Shown here: piece after piece, positions 34,004 to 42,784 of the stretch | How the letters are laid out: each line of letters opens with the position of its first letter | Numbering within the stretch: position 1 is the stretch's first letter | Source: Nocardia vinacea NBRC 16497 | Lineage (GTDB): Bacteria > Actinomycetota > Actinomycetes > Mycobacteriales > Mycobacteriaceae | Length of the DNA stretch: 64,000 nucleotides | NCBI RefSeq assembly: GCF_000308835.1 | Contig: NZ_BAGN01000424.1 | Coordinates: forward strand, 18,957 to 82,956 | Direction: 5' to 3' | The notes under the pieces: generated by a model | The model's input: only the letters and a program-made list of their open reading frames with translations | What the model was told of the DNA's origin: nothing | Database searches by the model: none | Translations under genes and position numbers: made by a program

Positions 34004-34813
34004 ATGACGGGTGCGAGTGAAGTCGAGTCGGCGATCGCCGCTATGCCGCGAGGTGGGCCGAATGCGTCCTGGCTGGATCGGCGGATGCAGACCGATGTAT
34101 TGGAGTACACCGACCGCTACGACATTCCGGACGAGCTCAAACAGAAGGTCATCAAGAGCCTGGACCGCGTGGGAACACTGGAAAAGGCGCATGAGAAGAG
34201 TGCGCGTGCGGCGCTGCGGGTGGTCTCGCATATACCCGCGCCGCGCATACTCGAGATCGGCGCCGGCCACGGGATGCTTTCCGCCAAGATCGTCGAATAC
34301 CACCCACGGGCCGCCGTCACCGTGAGCGACCTGGACCCCACCTCGGTCGCCAACATCGCCGCCGGCGAATTGGGCGCACACCCGCGGGTGCGCACGCAAG
34401 TAGTCGATGCGACCGCGATAGATGCCCCCGACGACAGCTACGACCTTGTCGTTTTCGCTAGGGCGTTTCATCACTTGCCGCCGGTTGTGGCCTATAAGGC
34501 GATCGCCGAAGCCACTCGGGTGGGAAAGCGATTCCTGGTCATCGACCTCGATCGGCCGTCGCCGAGGAAACTTGCGCTGGCTCTGATTCTGACGCTCCCT
34601 CTGTGGGTCGCTGCTCTCCTCCCGTCGGTGCGCCCGCTGCTGCACGACGCGTTCATCAGCATGTTGCGTGCCTACAGCCACTCGGCATTGACGACACTCG
34701 GTCGGGCCGCCGACCCACGGATGCGCATCGAGTTCTTCCCCGCTCTGACGCGGTTCGGGCCGCCGTCGACAACCGTTTTGTTTTCGCGCCCGGACGTCAC
34801 GCCGGATCAGTAA
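34004..34813 (+). CDS. SAM-dependent methyltransferase, class I
   Basis: A 269-residue methyltransferase. Motif I is ILEIGAGHGMLSAKIVEYHP (~residues 77-96), motif II VTVSDLDPTS, and the post-motif region YDLVVFARAFHHLPP resembles the type-11 group acting on small molecules or lipids. The hydrophobic stretch LALALILTLPLWVAALLP near ~195 may contact membrane. The ATG at 34004 has AGGAGG 6 bases upstream, better than the ATG at 33998. Divergent from TetR6, which may regulate it. Substrate unknown. Confidence 0.85.
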   Translation: MTGASEVESAIAAMPRGGPNASWLDRRMQTDVLEYTDRYDIPDELKQKVIKSLDRVGTLEKAHEKSARAALRVVSHIPAPRILEIGAGHGMLSAKIVEYHPRAAVTVSDLDPTSVANIAAGELGAHPRVRTQVVDATAIDAPDDSYDLVVFARAFHHLPPVVAYKAIAEATRVGKRFLVIDLDRPSPRKLALALILTLPLWVAALLPSVRPLLHDAFISMLRAYSHSALTTLGRAADPRMRIEFFPALTRFGPPSTTVLFSRPDVTPDQ

Positions 34814-34841
34814 CCCACTGCCGCGAGGCCGTGCGCGCCAT

Positions 34842-34885
34842 CGAGGGGCGGCCCCGCGATGCGGCCGAGCGGGGCGGCCCCGCGC
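34842..34885. terminator. Possible terminator: GC-rich repeat after the methyltransferase
   Basis: Two near-identical GGGGCGGCCCC units occur at 34845-34855 and 34871-34881. Each can fold on itself and they can pair with each other through the G and C runs. Position between the methyltransferase stop and the cluster B control region fits a transcription end. Confidence 0.4.
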
Positions 34886-34921
34886 TGAATTCATGTGCAG
34901 ATAGTGTTCTACCTGGTAGTT

Positions 34922-34946
34922 AATTCGGATACCGCGTAGCCGAATA
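34922..34946. promoter_or_regulatory. Second palindrome type, upstream of TetR1-B
   Basis: Arms AATTCGGATAC and GTAGCCGAATA around a CGC centre, a near-copy of the perfect palindrome at 45889-45913. It lies 36 bp before the distal ACAnTGT operator. TetR1-B may therefore respond to two different regulators. Confidence 0.55.
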
Positions 34947-34957
34947 GTCTCGGCAAA

Positions 34958-34982
34958 ATAACGGCAACAATGTTACTGAAAC
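34958..34982. promoter_or_regulatory. Distal palindromic operator, TetR1-B
   Basis: Left arm ATAACGG and centre ACAATGT are good; the right arm CTGAAAC is degenerate, as in the cluster A counterpart at 24-48. It starts exactly 43 bp before the proximal copy. Confidence 0.6.
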
Positions 34983-34985
34983 CTG

Positions 34986-35026
34986 TTGACGTCTGTCGTG
35001 ATAGCGGTCACACTGTATCCATTATG
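34986..35026 (+). promoter_or_regulatory. TetR1-B promoter and proximal operator on the start codon
   Basis: TTGACG at 34986-34991, 9 bp, then the palindrome at 35001-35025 (ATAGCGG, ACACTGT, CCATTAT), whose end is the start of the ATG at 35024. Same geometry as the hydrolase promoters. The mce genes follow this gene closely, so the promoter may also drive the mce operon. Confidence 0.75.
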
Positions 35027-35725
35027 AGTGGACGAGCTACTGTCGAGGATCAGATCGATCCGGAATCCGCTCTTCGTGACCAGCGTGTCCACGGCAGCCC
35101 CGAGGGGGTGCTGGAGTCGCAGGATGCCGACGCGGTGAACGCCCGGGCGCGAGGCGCGCTGCGCACACGCGCCGCGCTGATCCAAGCAGGCCGTCAGGCA
35201 TTGGGTAGCGGCCGGGCCGAGCGGCTCGGTATCGCCGATCTGGCACGTCACGCCGGTGTCGCGGCCGGATCCTTCTACAACCACTTCCGTGGCAAAGATG
35301 AATTGCTCGCCCTGGTTATCGCCGAGGTGGTCGAGGACCTTGCCCGGATCCTGGACAACGCTGCCGCGGGCATTGATGAGCCGGTCGAGCTCGTCCGGGC
35401 TCAGGTGCGGGCACTCGGTGCGCTCGGCGTCGCCGATCCCGACACCGCCGCGATTGTCCTCGCGACGCGATACCGAATTCTCGACAACCCCGACATCCGC
35501 TCACGCCTAGCGTCCGGCATTCGAGCCGGGCTATCGGCGGGGTGCTTCCACGTCCACGATGTGGGAGCCGCTCTGGATCTGACATGCGGGGTCGTTCTGG
35601 CGATCCTGCGAACTTCGCGGCGTGATCCGGCCGCTATGACAGCCGAGTGGATCGAGACCCTCGCCCAGCAGGTGCTCTTCACCCTGGGCCATCCGGTATG
35701 CGAGAGCATCCCGAGCGAAAGATAG
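35024..35725 (+). CDS. TetR/AcrR family regulator TetR1-B
   Basis: A 233-residue TetR repressor with a ~40-residue leader before the DNA-binding domain. RLGIADLARHAGVAAGSFYN holds the recognition helix (~residues 68-87). The ATG at 35024 is fixed by the operator that ends on it and is predicted to be leaderless. The first yrbE gene starts 6 bp after its stop, so regulator and mce operon are probably cotranscribed and autoregulated. It is the intact version of the gene at 195. Confidence 0.9.
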   Translation: MSGRATVEDQIDPESALRDQRVHGSPEGVLESQDADAVNARARGALRTRAALIQAGRQALGSGRAERLGIADLARHAGVAAGSFYNHFRGKDELLALVIAEVVEDLARILDNAAAGIDEPVELVRAQVRALGALGVADPDTAAIVLATRYRILDNPDIRSRLASGIRAGLSAGCFHVHDVGAALDLTCGVVLAILRTSRRDPAAMTAEWIETLAQQVLFTLGHPVCESIPSER

Positions 35726-35731
35726 ATTGTT

Positions 35732-36589
35732 TTGACTCTGGCACCCAACGTGTCGATCGAACAGCGCAAAGATTCATCCGCGCTGCGGATCGTACGAGCA
35801 AATTTCTCCGATACCGTCGTATCAGGCTTACGCACCTGGGGACGGACGGTCGATCTCGCGATCGAGTCCGTCCGGGAGGGGCTGTTGGATCTGGTGCGTG
35901 GCCGATTCCAGTGGCGAGAGATGCTGCATCAAGCGTGGTACATGGTCACGGTCACGGCATTGCCCGCGATCCTGATGGCGGTTCCGTTCGGTGTGATCGT
36001 CTCGGTACAGATCGGCAACATGATCCGAGAATTGGGCGGTGACTCGCTGCTGGGGGCGGCGAGCGGGCTCGGAGTCATCAAGCAGGGCGCCCCGATCGCG
36101 ACGGGACTGCTACTCGGCGGTGCCGGCGCCGCGGCGATCGCCGCTGACCTGGGCGCACGCACGATCCGCGAGGAAGTGGACGCGCTGCGGGTCATGGGCG
36201 TGAGTCCGGTCCGCCGCCTGGTGATTCCGCGCATTGCCGCGATGGTGCTGGTCGCACCGCTGTTGAACGTGCTGATCATCTTCACCGGTGTGGCCGCGGG
36301 TTACATCGTCGCGATCAGCGCGCAGGGCGTGACCTCGGGCAGCTATTGGGCGACTTTCGGTTCCTTCACCACGGTCACCGATGTGGGGATCTCGCTGCTG
36401 GAGGCGATCCTTTTCGGGTTCATCGTGGCGGTCATCGGCTGCCAGCGGGGGCTGGAGGCCAGGGGCGGGCCCCGCGGCGTGGCCGATGGCGTGAATGCCT
36501 CGGTGGTGCTGTCGGTGGTGTCGGTGCTTGTCGTCAATCTCGTTGTCAGTCAATTGGTTCAGATGTTCGTACCGACGAGGATGGCCTGA
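35732..36589 (+). CDS. yrbEA: YrbE-type permease of the Mce transporter (first)
   Basis: A 285-residue MlaE/YrbE-family integral membrane protein, the permease of an ABC-like lipid importer. It has five to six hydrophobic helices from ~residue 55. The EQ-loop-like GARTIREEVDALRVMGVSP (~145-163), which contacts the ATPase, is conserved. The TTG at 35732 is the reading-frame start closest to TetR1-B; a GTG at 35750 is an alternative. Its first 40 codons survive as a scar at 776-894. No ATPase (MceG) gene is in the window, as usual, since one distant copy serves all mce loci. Confidence 0.92.
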   Translation: MTLAPNVSIEQRKDSSALRIVRANFSDTVVSGLRTWGRTVDLAIESVREGLLDLVRGRFQWREMLHQAWYMVTVTALPAILMAVPFGVIVSVQIGNMIRELGGDSLLGAASGLGVIKQGAPIATGLLLGGAGAAAIAADLGARTIREEVDALRVMGVSPVRRLVIPRIAAMVLVAPLLNVLIIFTGVAAGYIVAISAQGVTSGSYWATFGSFTTVTDVGISLLEAILFGFIVAVIGCQRGLEARGGPRGVADGVNASVVLSVVSVLVVNLVVSQLVQMFVPTRMA

Positions 36590-37455
36590 TGACCGCGACG
36601 CCGTACGCGCCGAAAGGACTGCGCTGGGCGTATCGGGTGATCCGTCGGCGGCAACGGCTGCTGCTACCGATCGACTCGATCGGGTTCATGTTGTCGTTCT
36701 GCTGGCAGGTGCTGTCGGCGATCCCGTTGACGCTCAAGCACTATCGGACCCAAACCATTCGCGCCATCAGCGAAACGACGTGGGGGAGAGGCTCGCTGAT
36801 CGTCGGCGGCGGCACGGTGCCGATGCTGATCGTGCTGGGTATGGTGCTCGGCGCGGCTGTGGGTATCCAGTCGTACGGCACGTTGAATATGATCGGGCTC
36901 GGCCCGCTGACCGGGATCGTCTCGTCGTTCGCGAGCACTCGGGAGCTGGCGCCGATCATCGCGGGTATCGGATTCGCGGCGCAGGCCGGGTGCCGGATGA
37001 CCGCGGAGATCGGGTCGATGCGCATCTCCGAGGAGATCGACGCGATCGAATGTCTCGGTCTGCGGTCGATTCCGTTCGTGGTGACCACCCGGGTGATTGC
37101 CGGCGTGGTCGCGATCGTGCCCACCTTTCTGATCACACTGATCCTCAGCTATCTGTCCTGTGCATTGGTCGTCGTCGGCGTCCACGGCCAGGCATCGGGG
37201 GTCTACCAGCACTATTTCAGCCAATTCGTCAGTGGTCCCGATATTGCCGCTGCCGTGCTGAAGGTGATGGTTTTCGGAATCGCGGTGATCCTGATCCATT
37301 GCTATCAGGGGTTTTTCGCGACCGGTGGACCGGAAGGCGTCGGTATCGCCTCCGGACGTGCGGTGCGAGCCAGTTTCGTCGCGATCATCACTTTGGACAT
37401 GCTGTTGAGCCTGGTCATCTGGGGTTTCAGCGCGACGATCACATTCACGGGGTAG
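36589..37455 (+). CDS. yrbEB: YrbE-type permease of the Mce transporter (second)
   Basis: A 288-residue MlaE-family permease, partner of the previous one. MTAEIGSMRISEEIDAIECL (~residues 137-156) is the conserved cytoplasmic loop that contacts the ATPase. It has about six helices and ends in a hydrophobic carboxyl segment. The ATG overlaps the stop of the first yrbE gene by one base (TGATG). The two permeases form the channel base to which the Mce tunnel connects. Confidence 0.93.
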   Translation: MTATPYAPKGLRWAYRVIRRRQRLLLPIDSIGFMLSFCWQVLSAIPLTLKHYRTQTIRAISETTWGRGSLIVGGGTVPMLIVLGMVLGAAVGIQSYGTLNMIGLGPLTGIVSSFASTRELAPIIAGIGFAAQAGCRMTAEIGSMRISEEIDAIECLGLRSIPFVVTTRVIAGVVAIVPTFLITLILSYLSCALVVVGVHGQASGVYQHYFSQFVSGPDIAAAVLKVMVFGIAVILIHCYQGFFATGGPEGVGIASGRAVRASFVAIITLDMLLSLVIWGFSATITFTG

Positions 37456-37460
37456 CGAGA

Positions 37461-38549
37461 ATGCCAACGTATGGGTTGCCAGGGGCGGCCACCACCGGGA
37501 AGTCCGCACGGCGGACGGGCGTGATCGCCCTCGCCGTTGTCGCGGTCGTGGCCGCGGTCTGGGCCGGGGCTCAGGCGGTGCGCGCGGATGATCGAATGCG
37601 GGTAACGCTGCGCACCGAGCAGATCGGCGACGGCATTGTCACCGGAGCGCGAGTGCGGCTGGACGGGGTGAATATCGGCGAAGTCACCGGCATCGAAAGT
37701 GCCGGGGCGGGGCAGCAGCAGATTACGCTGCGGTTGGATAAGTCCCAGCTCACCGGACTCACCGATGCACTCGTCCTCGACTATGCGCCGTCGAACCTGT
37801 TCGGCATCAGCGAGGTCGAGTTGCGCCGCGGCCAGGGCGGTGTCCCGTTACACGAGGGCGGGAATGTCGATCTCACCGGCGCGTCGGCGTCTCGGGTCTC
37901 GAATGCCACGATGGGCACACTGATCCGGTCGCTGGGGCAAACCACCGACCGGGTACTGACGCCACAACTGGCCGATGTGCTGACCGCTCTGGCCACCGAT
38001 GCCAAGGCCTTCACCCCGATCTTGGAAGCCGTCGTGATGCTGAGCCGTGCGGTCGCCGAAACCCAGCGCTACGATCCGTCCTTTCTGATCGGGCAGTACG
38101 CCTCCACACTGCATGGAACGGCTGAATTCGCCGGTGCCACTGTCGATCTGCTCGACCACATCAACAACATCGAAGTCCTGCGCACCGACCAGCCGCTATT
38201 CGACTCCGGAGTCGATATGATCGCCAACAAGCTGTTCCCCGCGATCACGAACCTGGGTTACACCGGGCAGCGGCACTACACCGGCTACAGCGACATGCTG
38301 ACACCGTTGCTGAACGTCACAGCCCAGATGGTGCCCACCCCACAGCGGTCGAGTGCGGAACTGCGAACCCTTTTGGAACGCATCGATAATTCGTTCGTCG
38401 CCACCCCCGAGGGCCCGGTTCTGCGACTCGAGCTCACCTTGCGTGGGTTTCCGGTGCTGGCCGCCCCACTGCTCGGCGCAGTGGGCAAGGGAGTCGTCGC
38501 GACGCCTGCACCGGGCGATCCCGCCGCGATTCCGGGAGGTACACGATGA
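37461..38549 (+). CDS. mceA: MceA subunit
   Basis: A 362-residue Mce protein. One membrane anchor (TGVIALAVVAVVAAVWAGAQ, ~residues 19-38) precedes the MCE/MlaD domain at ~48-120 with GARVRLDGVNIGEVTGIES. The long helical region that builds the periplasmic tunnel follows. The carboxyl end is short, without an RGD or tail extension. It starts 5 bp after the second yrbE gene and its stop overlaps MceB. Confidence 0.92.
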   Translation: MPTYGLPGAATTGKSARRTGVIALAVVAVVAAVWAGAQAVRADDRMRVTLRTEQIGDGIVTGARVRLDGVNIGEVTGIESAGAGQQQITLRLDKSQLTGLTDALVLDYAPSNLFGISEVELRRGQGGVPLHEGGNVDLTGASASRVSNATMGTLIRSLGQTTDRVLTPQLADVLTALATDAKAFTPILEAVVMLSRAVAETQRYDPSFLIGQYASTLHGTAEFAGATVDLLDHINNIEVLRTDQPLFDSGVDMIANKLFPAITNLGYTGQRHYTGYSDMLTPLLNVTAQMVPTPQRSSAELRTLLERIDNSFVATPEGPVLRLELTLRGFPVLAAPLLGAVGKGVVATPAPGDPAAIPGGTR

Positions 38550-39553
38550 AATCGACTGTCGGCGTCGTTTTGCGGCTCGTGGCTTTCGCGGCAGTGATGG
38601 CGGTGCTGTTGGCCACGGTGGTGGCGGCGATCCAGCGGCCGGTCTCCGGGAACACCGACTCGTTCCGCGTAATTTTCACCGACGCCAATGGTTTGAAGGC
38701 CGGCGACGATGTGCGGATGTACGGCGTGCAAGTCGGCAAGGTACTGACCATCGCGTTGGATCAGGGACGAGCCTCGGTAGGTGTGAGCGTGCAACGCGAC
38801 CACCCGGTGTTCGAGACGAGCACCTTCGCGATCCGCTACCAGACGCTGACCGGCCAGCGGTATATCGACCTACGTCAACCCGCCGCGCCGGGGGAGAGAC
38901 TGGCGGCAGGCGCGACCGTCGCGCCCGAGCACACGATCCCGTCCTTCGACATCACCACCCTGTTCAATGGGCTGCAACCGGTACTTCGGGAATTTTCGCC
39001 CAGTGCCCTCAACCAACTCGCCGAAAGCGTCCTCGCGTTGATCCAGGGCAACGGCACCGGCCTGGGACCGGCGCTGGACGCGGTGGAACAGCTGAGCCGC
39101 TATGCCGTCGATCGGCAGGTCGTGATCTCCACGCTGGTGCGCAACCTGCATGCCATCGACGACCGGGTCGGCGGTAAGTCGCCGTATCTGGAAACTCTGA
39201 TCCAGGGGCTGACCGACCTGTTCACCGTGCTGGAGGACAAACTGAAAGGTCTTGTCGACTTCGCCCTTGCCGCACCGCCGGTGCTCGGCCCCATCGACGA
39301 TATGCTCGCGACCCTCGGATTCACCCCCGACACCAATCCCGACCTCGAAAATGCCCTGCACGCCGCGTTTCCCGATCCGCAGGCGGCGACCGAAGTATTG
39401 GGCAAACTCCCCGGACTCCTGCAGGCGCTCGATGCGATGTTGCCTGCGGCCGGACCCGAAATGAACGGGACCTGTTCGAAAGGAAATGCGCCGGTGCCAG
39501 CGCAGCTGCGGGTATTCATCGGCGGTCAGAGGATCGAGCTATGCAACCGTTGA
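38546..39553 (+). CDS. mceB: MceB subunit
   Basis: A 335-residue Mce protein: anchor helix VVLRLVAFAAVMAVLLATVV (~residues 7-26), MlaD domain with DANGLKAGDDVRMYGVQVGK (~46-65), then the tunnel helices. The terminal region has two cysteines (NGTCSKG and ELCNR) common in this subfamily. It is translationally coupled to MceA by an ATGA overlap and overlaps MceC by 13 bases. Confidence 0.92.
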   Translation: MKSTVGVVLRLVAFAAVMAVLLATVVAAIQRPVSGNTDSFRVIFTDANGLKAGDDVRMYGVQVGKVLTIALDQGRASVGVSVQRDHPVFETSTFAIRYQTLTGQRYIDLRQPAAPGERLAAGATVAPEHTIPSFDITTLFNGLQPVLREFSPSALNQLAESVLALIQGNGTGLGPALDAVEQLSRYAVDRQVVISTLVRNLHAIDDRVGGKSPYLETLIQGLTDLFTVLEDKLKGLVDFALAAPPVLGPIDDMLATLGFTPDTNPDLENALHAAFPDPQAATEVLGKLPGLLQALDAMLPAAGPEMNGTCSKGNAPVPAQLRVFIGGQRIELCNR

Positions 39554-40584
39554 TTTCAGGACTCCGCAAACGGATTCGCCTCGCCGGCGATCGCCCTGTC
39601 GCCGACGACCGATCGGTGCGCCGCCGCGAGCTGCGGCTGGGCCTGATCGGCGCGGCCGCGGTGGTGCTGGTACTGGCTGCCTGTGGCGTCCTGTACGCGA
39701 TGCCACCGGGCCGGGCGGAATACGGCGCCGATATGACCGAGGCTGGAGCCATCCGCGCCGGTGAGGACATACGCATGGCGGGCATCACCGTCGGAACGGT
39801 CAAATCGCTGGAACTGCACGACGATCGGGTGCACATGACCTTCACGGTTGATTCCGATGTATTCGTCGGCGATCAGTCCACCCTCGACATCCGCATGCTC
39901 ACCATCGCGGGCGGCCACTATGTGGCATTGACATCAGCGGGTTCGAAACCATTGCGCCAGAAAGTGATTGCGAAAGATCGGGTGCGCCTGCCATACACGC
40001 TCGGTCAGGCATTCCAGGACGCGGTGACCCCGATCCGCGATGTCGATGGTGAAACCCTGCGGCAGAATCTCGGCGAGCTGCAGACGGCACTCGTCCGGAG
40101 CCCGGACGGCCTGCGACAGCTGGGACGTGCGGTGGATTCCGTCGTCGATATCCTCGACAGACAGAATGCGGACGTCTCACGGGCACTGGCCGTTTCGCAG
40201 GAGTATTTGTCTGCGATCAGCGGCAACACCGCGCTGTACGGTCGACTCAATCGCGAACTCAACCTCACTACCGACATTCTCGTCGGCAAGCGGGCCGAGC
40301 TATACGCATCATTGGATCTGCTCGAACGGATGCTGTCGCGCCTCGCGGCGGCCGAACCGGCTTACGACAGCTCGCTGAAACCCATGCTCGACAAACTCGC
40401 CGAGGTGGTCCCCGAGCTGGAGAGGCTCACCGGCCGACTCGACCAAGTCGTGGCCACCGTCGAGCACCTGGGGCAGCAGCTGCAGCAGATCGCCGGTGGA
40501 CCGAATGGTCCCGCCATAGACCGATCCGCGACAACTGTGCCCGCGCCCGCACTGTGCATTCCGGTGCCGGGGAGGTCTTGCTGA
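39541..40584 (+). CDS. mceC: MceC subunit
   Basis: A 347-residue Mce protein. A basic leader (RRRELR) precedes the anchor LGLIGAAAVVLVLAACGVLY (~residues 34-53). The MlaD domain includes AIRAGEDIRMAGITVGTVK. The helical part has a coiled-coil-like stretch near 285-320 (VVPELERLTGRLDQVVATVE). It ends in a proline/cysteine tail, and its stop overlaps the MceD start (TGATG). Confidence 0.92.
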   Translation: MQPLISGLRKRIRLAGDRPVADDRSVRRRELRLGLIGAAAVVLVLAACGVLYAMPPGRAEYGADMTEAGAIRAGEDIRMAGITVGTVKSLELHDDRVHMTFTVDSDVFVGDQSTLDIRMLTIAGGHYVALTSAGSKPLRQKVIAKDRVRLPYTLGQAFQDAVTPIRDVDGETLRQNLGELQTALVRSPDGLRQLGRAVDSVVDILDRQNADVSRALAVSQEYLSAISGNTALYGRLNRELNLTTDILVGKRAELYASLDLLERMLSRLAAAEPAYDSSLKPMLDKLAEVVPELERLTGRLDQVVATVEHLGQQLQQIAGGPNGPAIDRSATTVPAPALCIPVPGRSC

Positions 40585-41687
40585 TGCGCCGATTTCTTGC
40601 TTCCCGCGGATTCATGTCGGTTTCGGCCGTCCTGGTCATCGTCGTGCTCGCGGCCGCCGGGTACGTCGTGCTGACCGGCGCCGATAAGCCGATGCGCTCG
40701 TACTGCGCGATGATGCCGGACGCGGCGGGGCTCTACCTGGGCAGCCACGTCACCATGCTCGGCATTCCGGTCGGCTCGGTGACCCGGATCGAACCGTCCG
40801 GTGACGGGGTGCGGGTCGACTTCCGAGTCGAATCCGATCACCCACTGCGCGGCGACGTTTCAGCGGTGACCCTGTCCGACACCCTGGTCGCCGACCGTAA
40901 CCTCGCGATGCTGTCGGCACCTGAACCCGCGCCGAAGTGGGACTCCGGTCGATGCATCACCCGCGCACTCACTCCGAAGAGCATGACCCAGACGCTGGAC
41001 GCCCTGTCGAAACTCGCGACCGAGATGAGCGCTCCGGACGACCCGGCCCGACAGGGCACGGTCAGCGGCGGTGTTTCGGCCCTGGATACCGCCGTGTCGG
41101 GCACCGGCCCCGCACTCAACGAGTTGCTGTTCACGCTCGGTGACGCACTGAAATCACCGGACGCCGCGATCGGACGCATCGGCGAACTGATCGATGCGAT
41201 CAACACACTCGCCGCAGCGATGAAGAACAACTGGGGCGATCTCGAACATATGCTCACCCGCCTGGCCGGCATGTTGGACCAAGCCAACAACGAGGTCATC
41301 GCTCCGTTCGTCGGGATCATCGACGCGCTGCGGGTACTGCTGCCCTGGTTCAACGACATCACCACGAAATTCGGGAGGCCGCTGCTGAACCTCGTGCGGG
41401 CCAGCGTGCCGCTGGTCCGCTGGGTCGGCGCGAATGTCGGCACACTCGAGCAGTTGGTCGACATGATTCCGACGCTGACCGACGCCTTCCGAAGGTCGGT
41501 CGATCCCGGCACCGGACAGGTCGCACTCGCCTACGCCGCCCCCAAAGTGGCTCTCGCCCAACCGGATGCCGATCAGCTGTGTGCGGCGATCAACGTCGCT
41601 GTTCCCGGCCGGTGTCGCAGCGCCGAGCACGGTTTGGCCGATGTCGATCTGGTTTCGCTGGTACTGGCCATCGCGGGAACGAAATGA
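40584..41687 (+). CDS. mceD: MceD subunit
   Basis: A 367-residue Mce protein: anchor SVSAVLVIVVLAAAGYVVL (~residues 12-30), MlaD domain with AGLYLGSHVTMLGIPVGSVT, then tunnel helices. It has cysteines near the end (DQLCAAINVAVPGRC). It is coupled upstream to MceC and downstream to MceE, whose ATG overlaps its stop. Confidence 0.92.
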   Translation: MRRFLASRGFMSVSAVLVIVVLAAAGYVVLTGADKPMRSYCAMMPDAAGLYLGSHVTMLGIPVGSVTRIEPSGDGVRVDFRVESDHPLRGDVSAVTLSDTLVADRNLAMLSAPEPAPKWDSGRCITRALTPKSMTQTLDALSKLATEMSAPDDPARQGTVSGGVSALDTAVSGTGPALNELLFTLGDALKSPDAAIGRIGELIDAINTLAAAMKNNWGDLEHMLTRLAGMLDQANNEVIAPFVGIIDALRVLLPWFNDITTKFGRPLLNLVRASVPLVRWVGANVGTLEQLVDMIPTLTDAFRRSVDPGTGQVALAYAAPKVALAQPDADQLCAAINVAVPGRCRSAEHGLADVDLVSLVLAIAGTK

Positions 41688-42784
41688 GGACCGGGTTGCC
41701 GCTGTCGAAAACTTCGCTCTGCAACCGCGGAAGGCACTGGGGTGCAATGAAACTCACGACAAAGCTGCTCGCGTTCGCGGTGACGGGATGCACGCTGGGA
41801 GGCTGCGCACTCGATCCGTCGGCCATTACGGTCCCGGGCATGGGCCGTGGCGACGGTTACCGGGTGCATGTCGAGTTCGCCAACGCGCTCAACCTGCCGG
41901 GGCGGGCGAAGGTGATGGCCAACGGCGTACAGGTCGGTGACCTCGCGAAAGTGCGCGTAGTGGATCCCGCGGCCACCGCCGCAGGCCATGTGATCGCGGA
42001 TATCGATATCGATCGCGCGGTGAAACTGCCCACCGCCACCACCGCTCAACTGCGGCAGAACACCCTGTTGGGTGATGTTTTCATCGAGTTGACCACACCG
42101 CCGAACGGATTCGACAAAACCATCGCCGACGGCGGCACCATCCCGATCACACAGACGAAACCAGCCGTACAGGTGGAAGACGTCATGGCCGGGCTGGCGA
42201 CATTCGTTCAGGGCGGTGCGGTGCAGCAGTTCCAGGACCTGGTGAATCGCATGAATGCGGTATTGCCCGAACAGCCTGCCGACAGCGCGCATATCGCGCA
42301 GGTGATCGGCGCGGACTTCACCGATGTCGCACGGCATCTCGGCGAGGTCGACAACTTCCTCGACGGTATGGAAGCCAATGTGGCCATGGCGCTCGACCGC
42401 GATCGAGCACTGAGCGGACTGCTGAATGAGCAGGGTGCCACACATGTCACCTCGGCGCTGAAATCCCTGATCCTCGTGCTCGGGCTGTCCGGTGCGATGG
42501 GCGACATCGCCCACGCCCTGACCTGGATGACGCCGCTGGTGACGGCGGGCGACGCCGCGGCGAAAGCTTTTGTGCCATTGTTGTTCACCGATCGGCCACT
42601 GGACCTGAACGCGCCATCGAACCTCAACCGACTCGTGTCACTGCTTCGAGACCAGATCATCCCGTTCGTCGAGCACGGGCCCAAAGTGGACATCACCGGT
42701 GTCGACACCGGAAATGGAGTCCCCGCGCAGGAACAAACCAGTCGGATCATCGATACCTTGCGCATGATCGGAGCAGTGCGTTGA
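41684..42784 (+). CDS. mceE: MceE lipoprotein subunit
   Basis: An Mce-family lipoprotein (LprK-like). From 41684 the product has 366 residues, with ATGA overlap to MceD. A second ATG at 41747 would give a compact lipoprotein signal, KLLAFAVTGCTLGGC, with the acylated Cys at residue 20. Both starts give the same lipobox. The MlaD domain follows (NLPGRAKVMANGVQVGDL). Lipid anchoring in place of a membrane helix is typical of the E subunit. Its stop overlaps the MceF start. Confidence 0.9.
   Translation: MRTGLPLSKTSLCNRGRHWGAMKLTTKLLAFAVTGCTLGGCALDPSAITVPGMGRGDGYRVHVEFANALNLPGRAKVMANGVQVGDLAKVRVVDPAATAAGHVIADIDIDRAVKLPTATTAQLRQNTLLGDVFIELTTPPNGFDKTIADGGTIPITQTKPAVQVEDVMAGLATFVQGGAVQQFQDLVNRMNAVLPEQPADSAHIAQVIGADFTDVARHLGEVDNFLDGMEANVAMALDRDRALSGLLNEQGATHVTSALKSLILVLGLSGAMGDIAHALTWMTPLVTAGDAAAKAFVPLLFTDRPLDLNAPSNLNRLVSLLRDQIIPFVEHGPKVDITGVDTGNGVPAQEQTSRIIDTLRMIGAVR

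Noticed and set aside
34970..35023. Upstream extension of TetR1-B to an ATG at 34970
   Set aside because: The extension would run through both operator and promoter elements. The paralogue supports the ATG at 35024.
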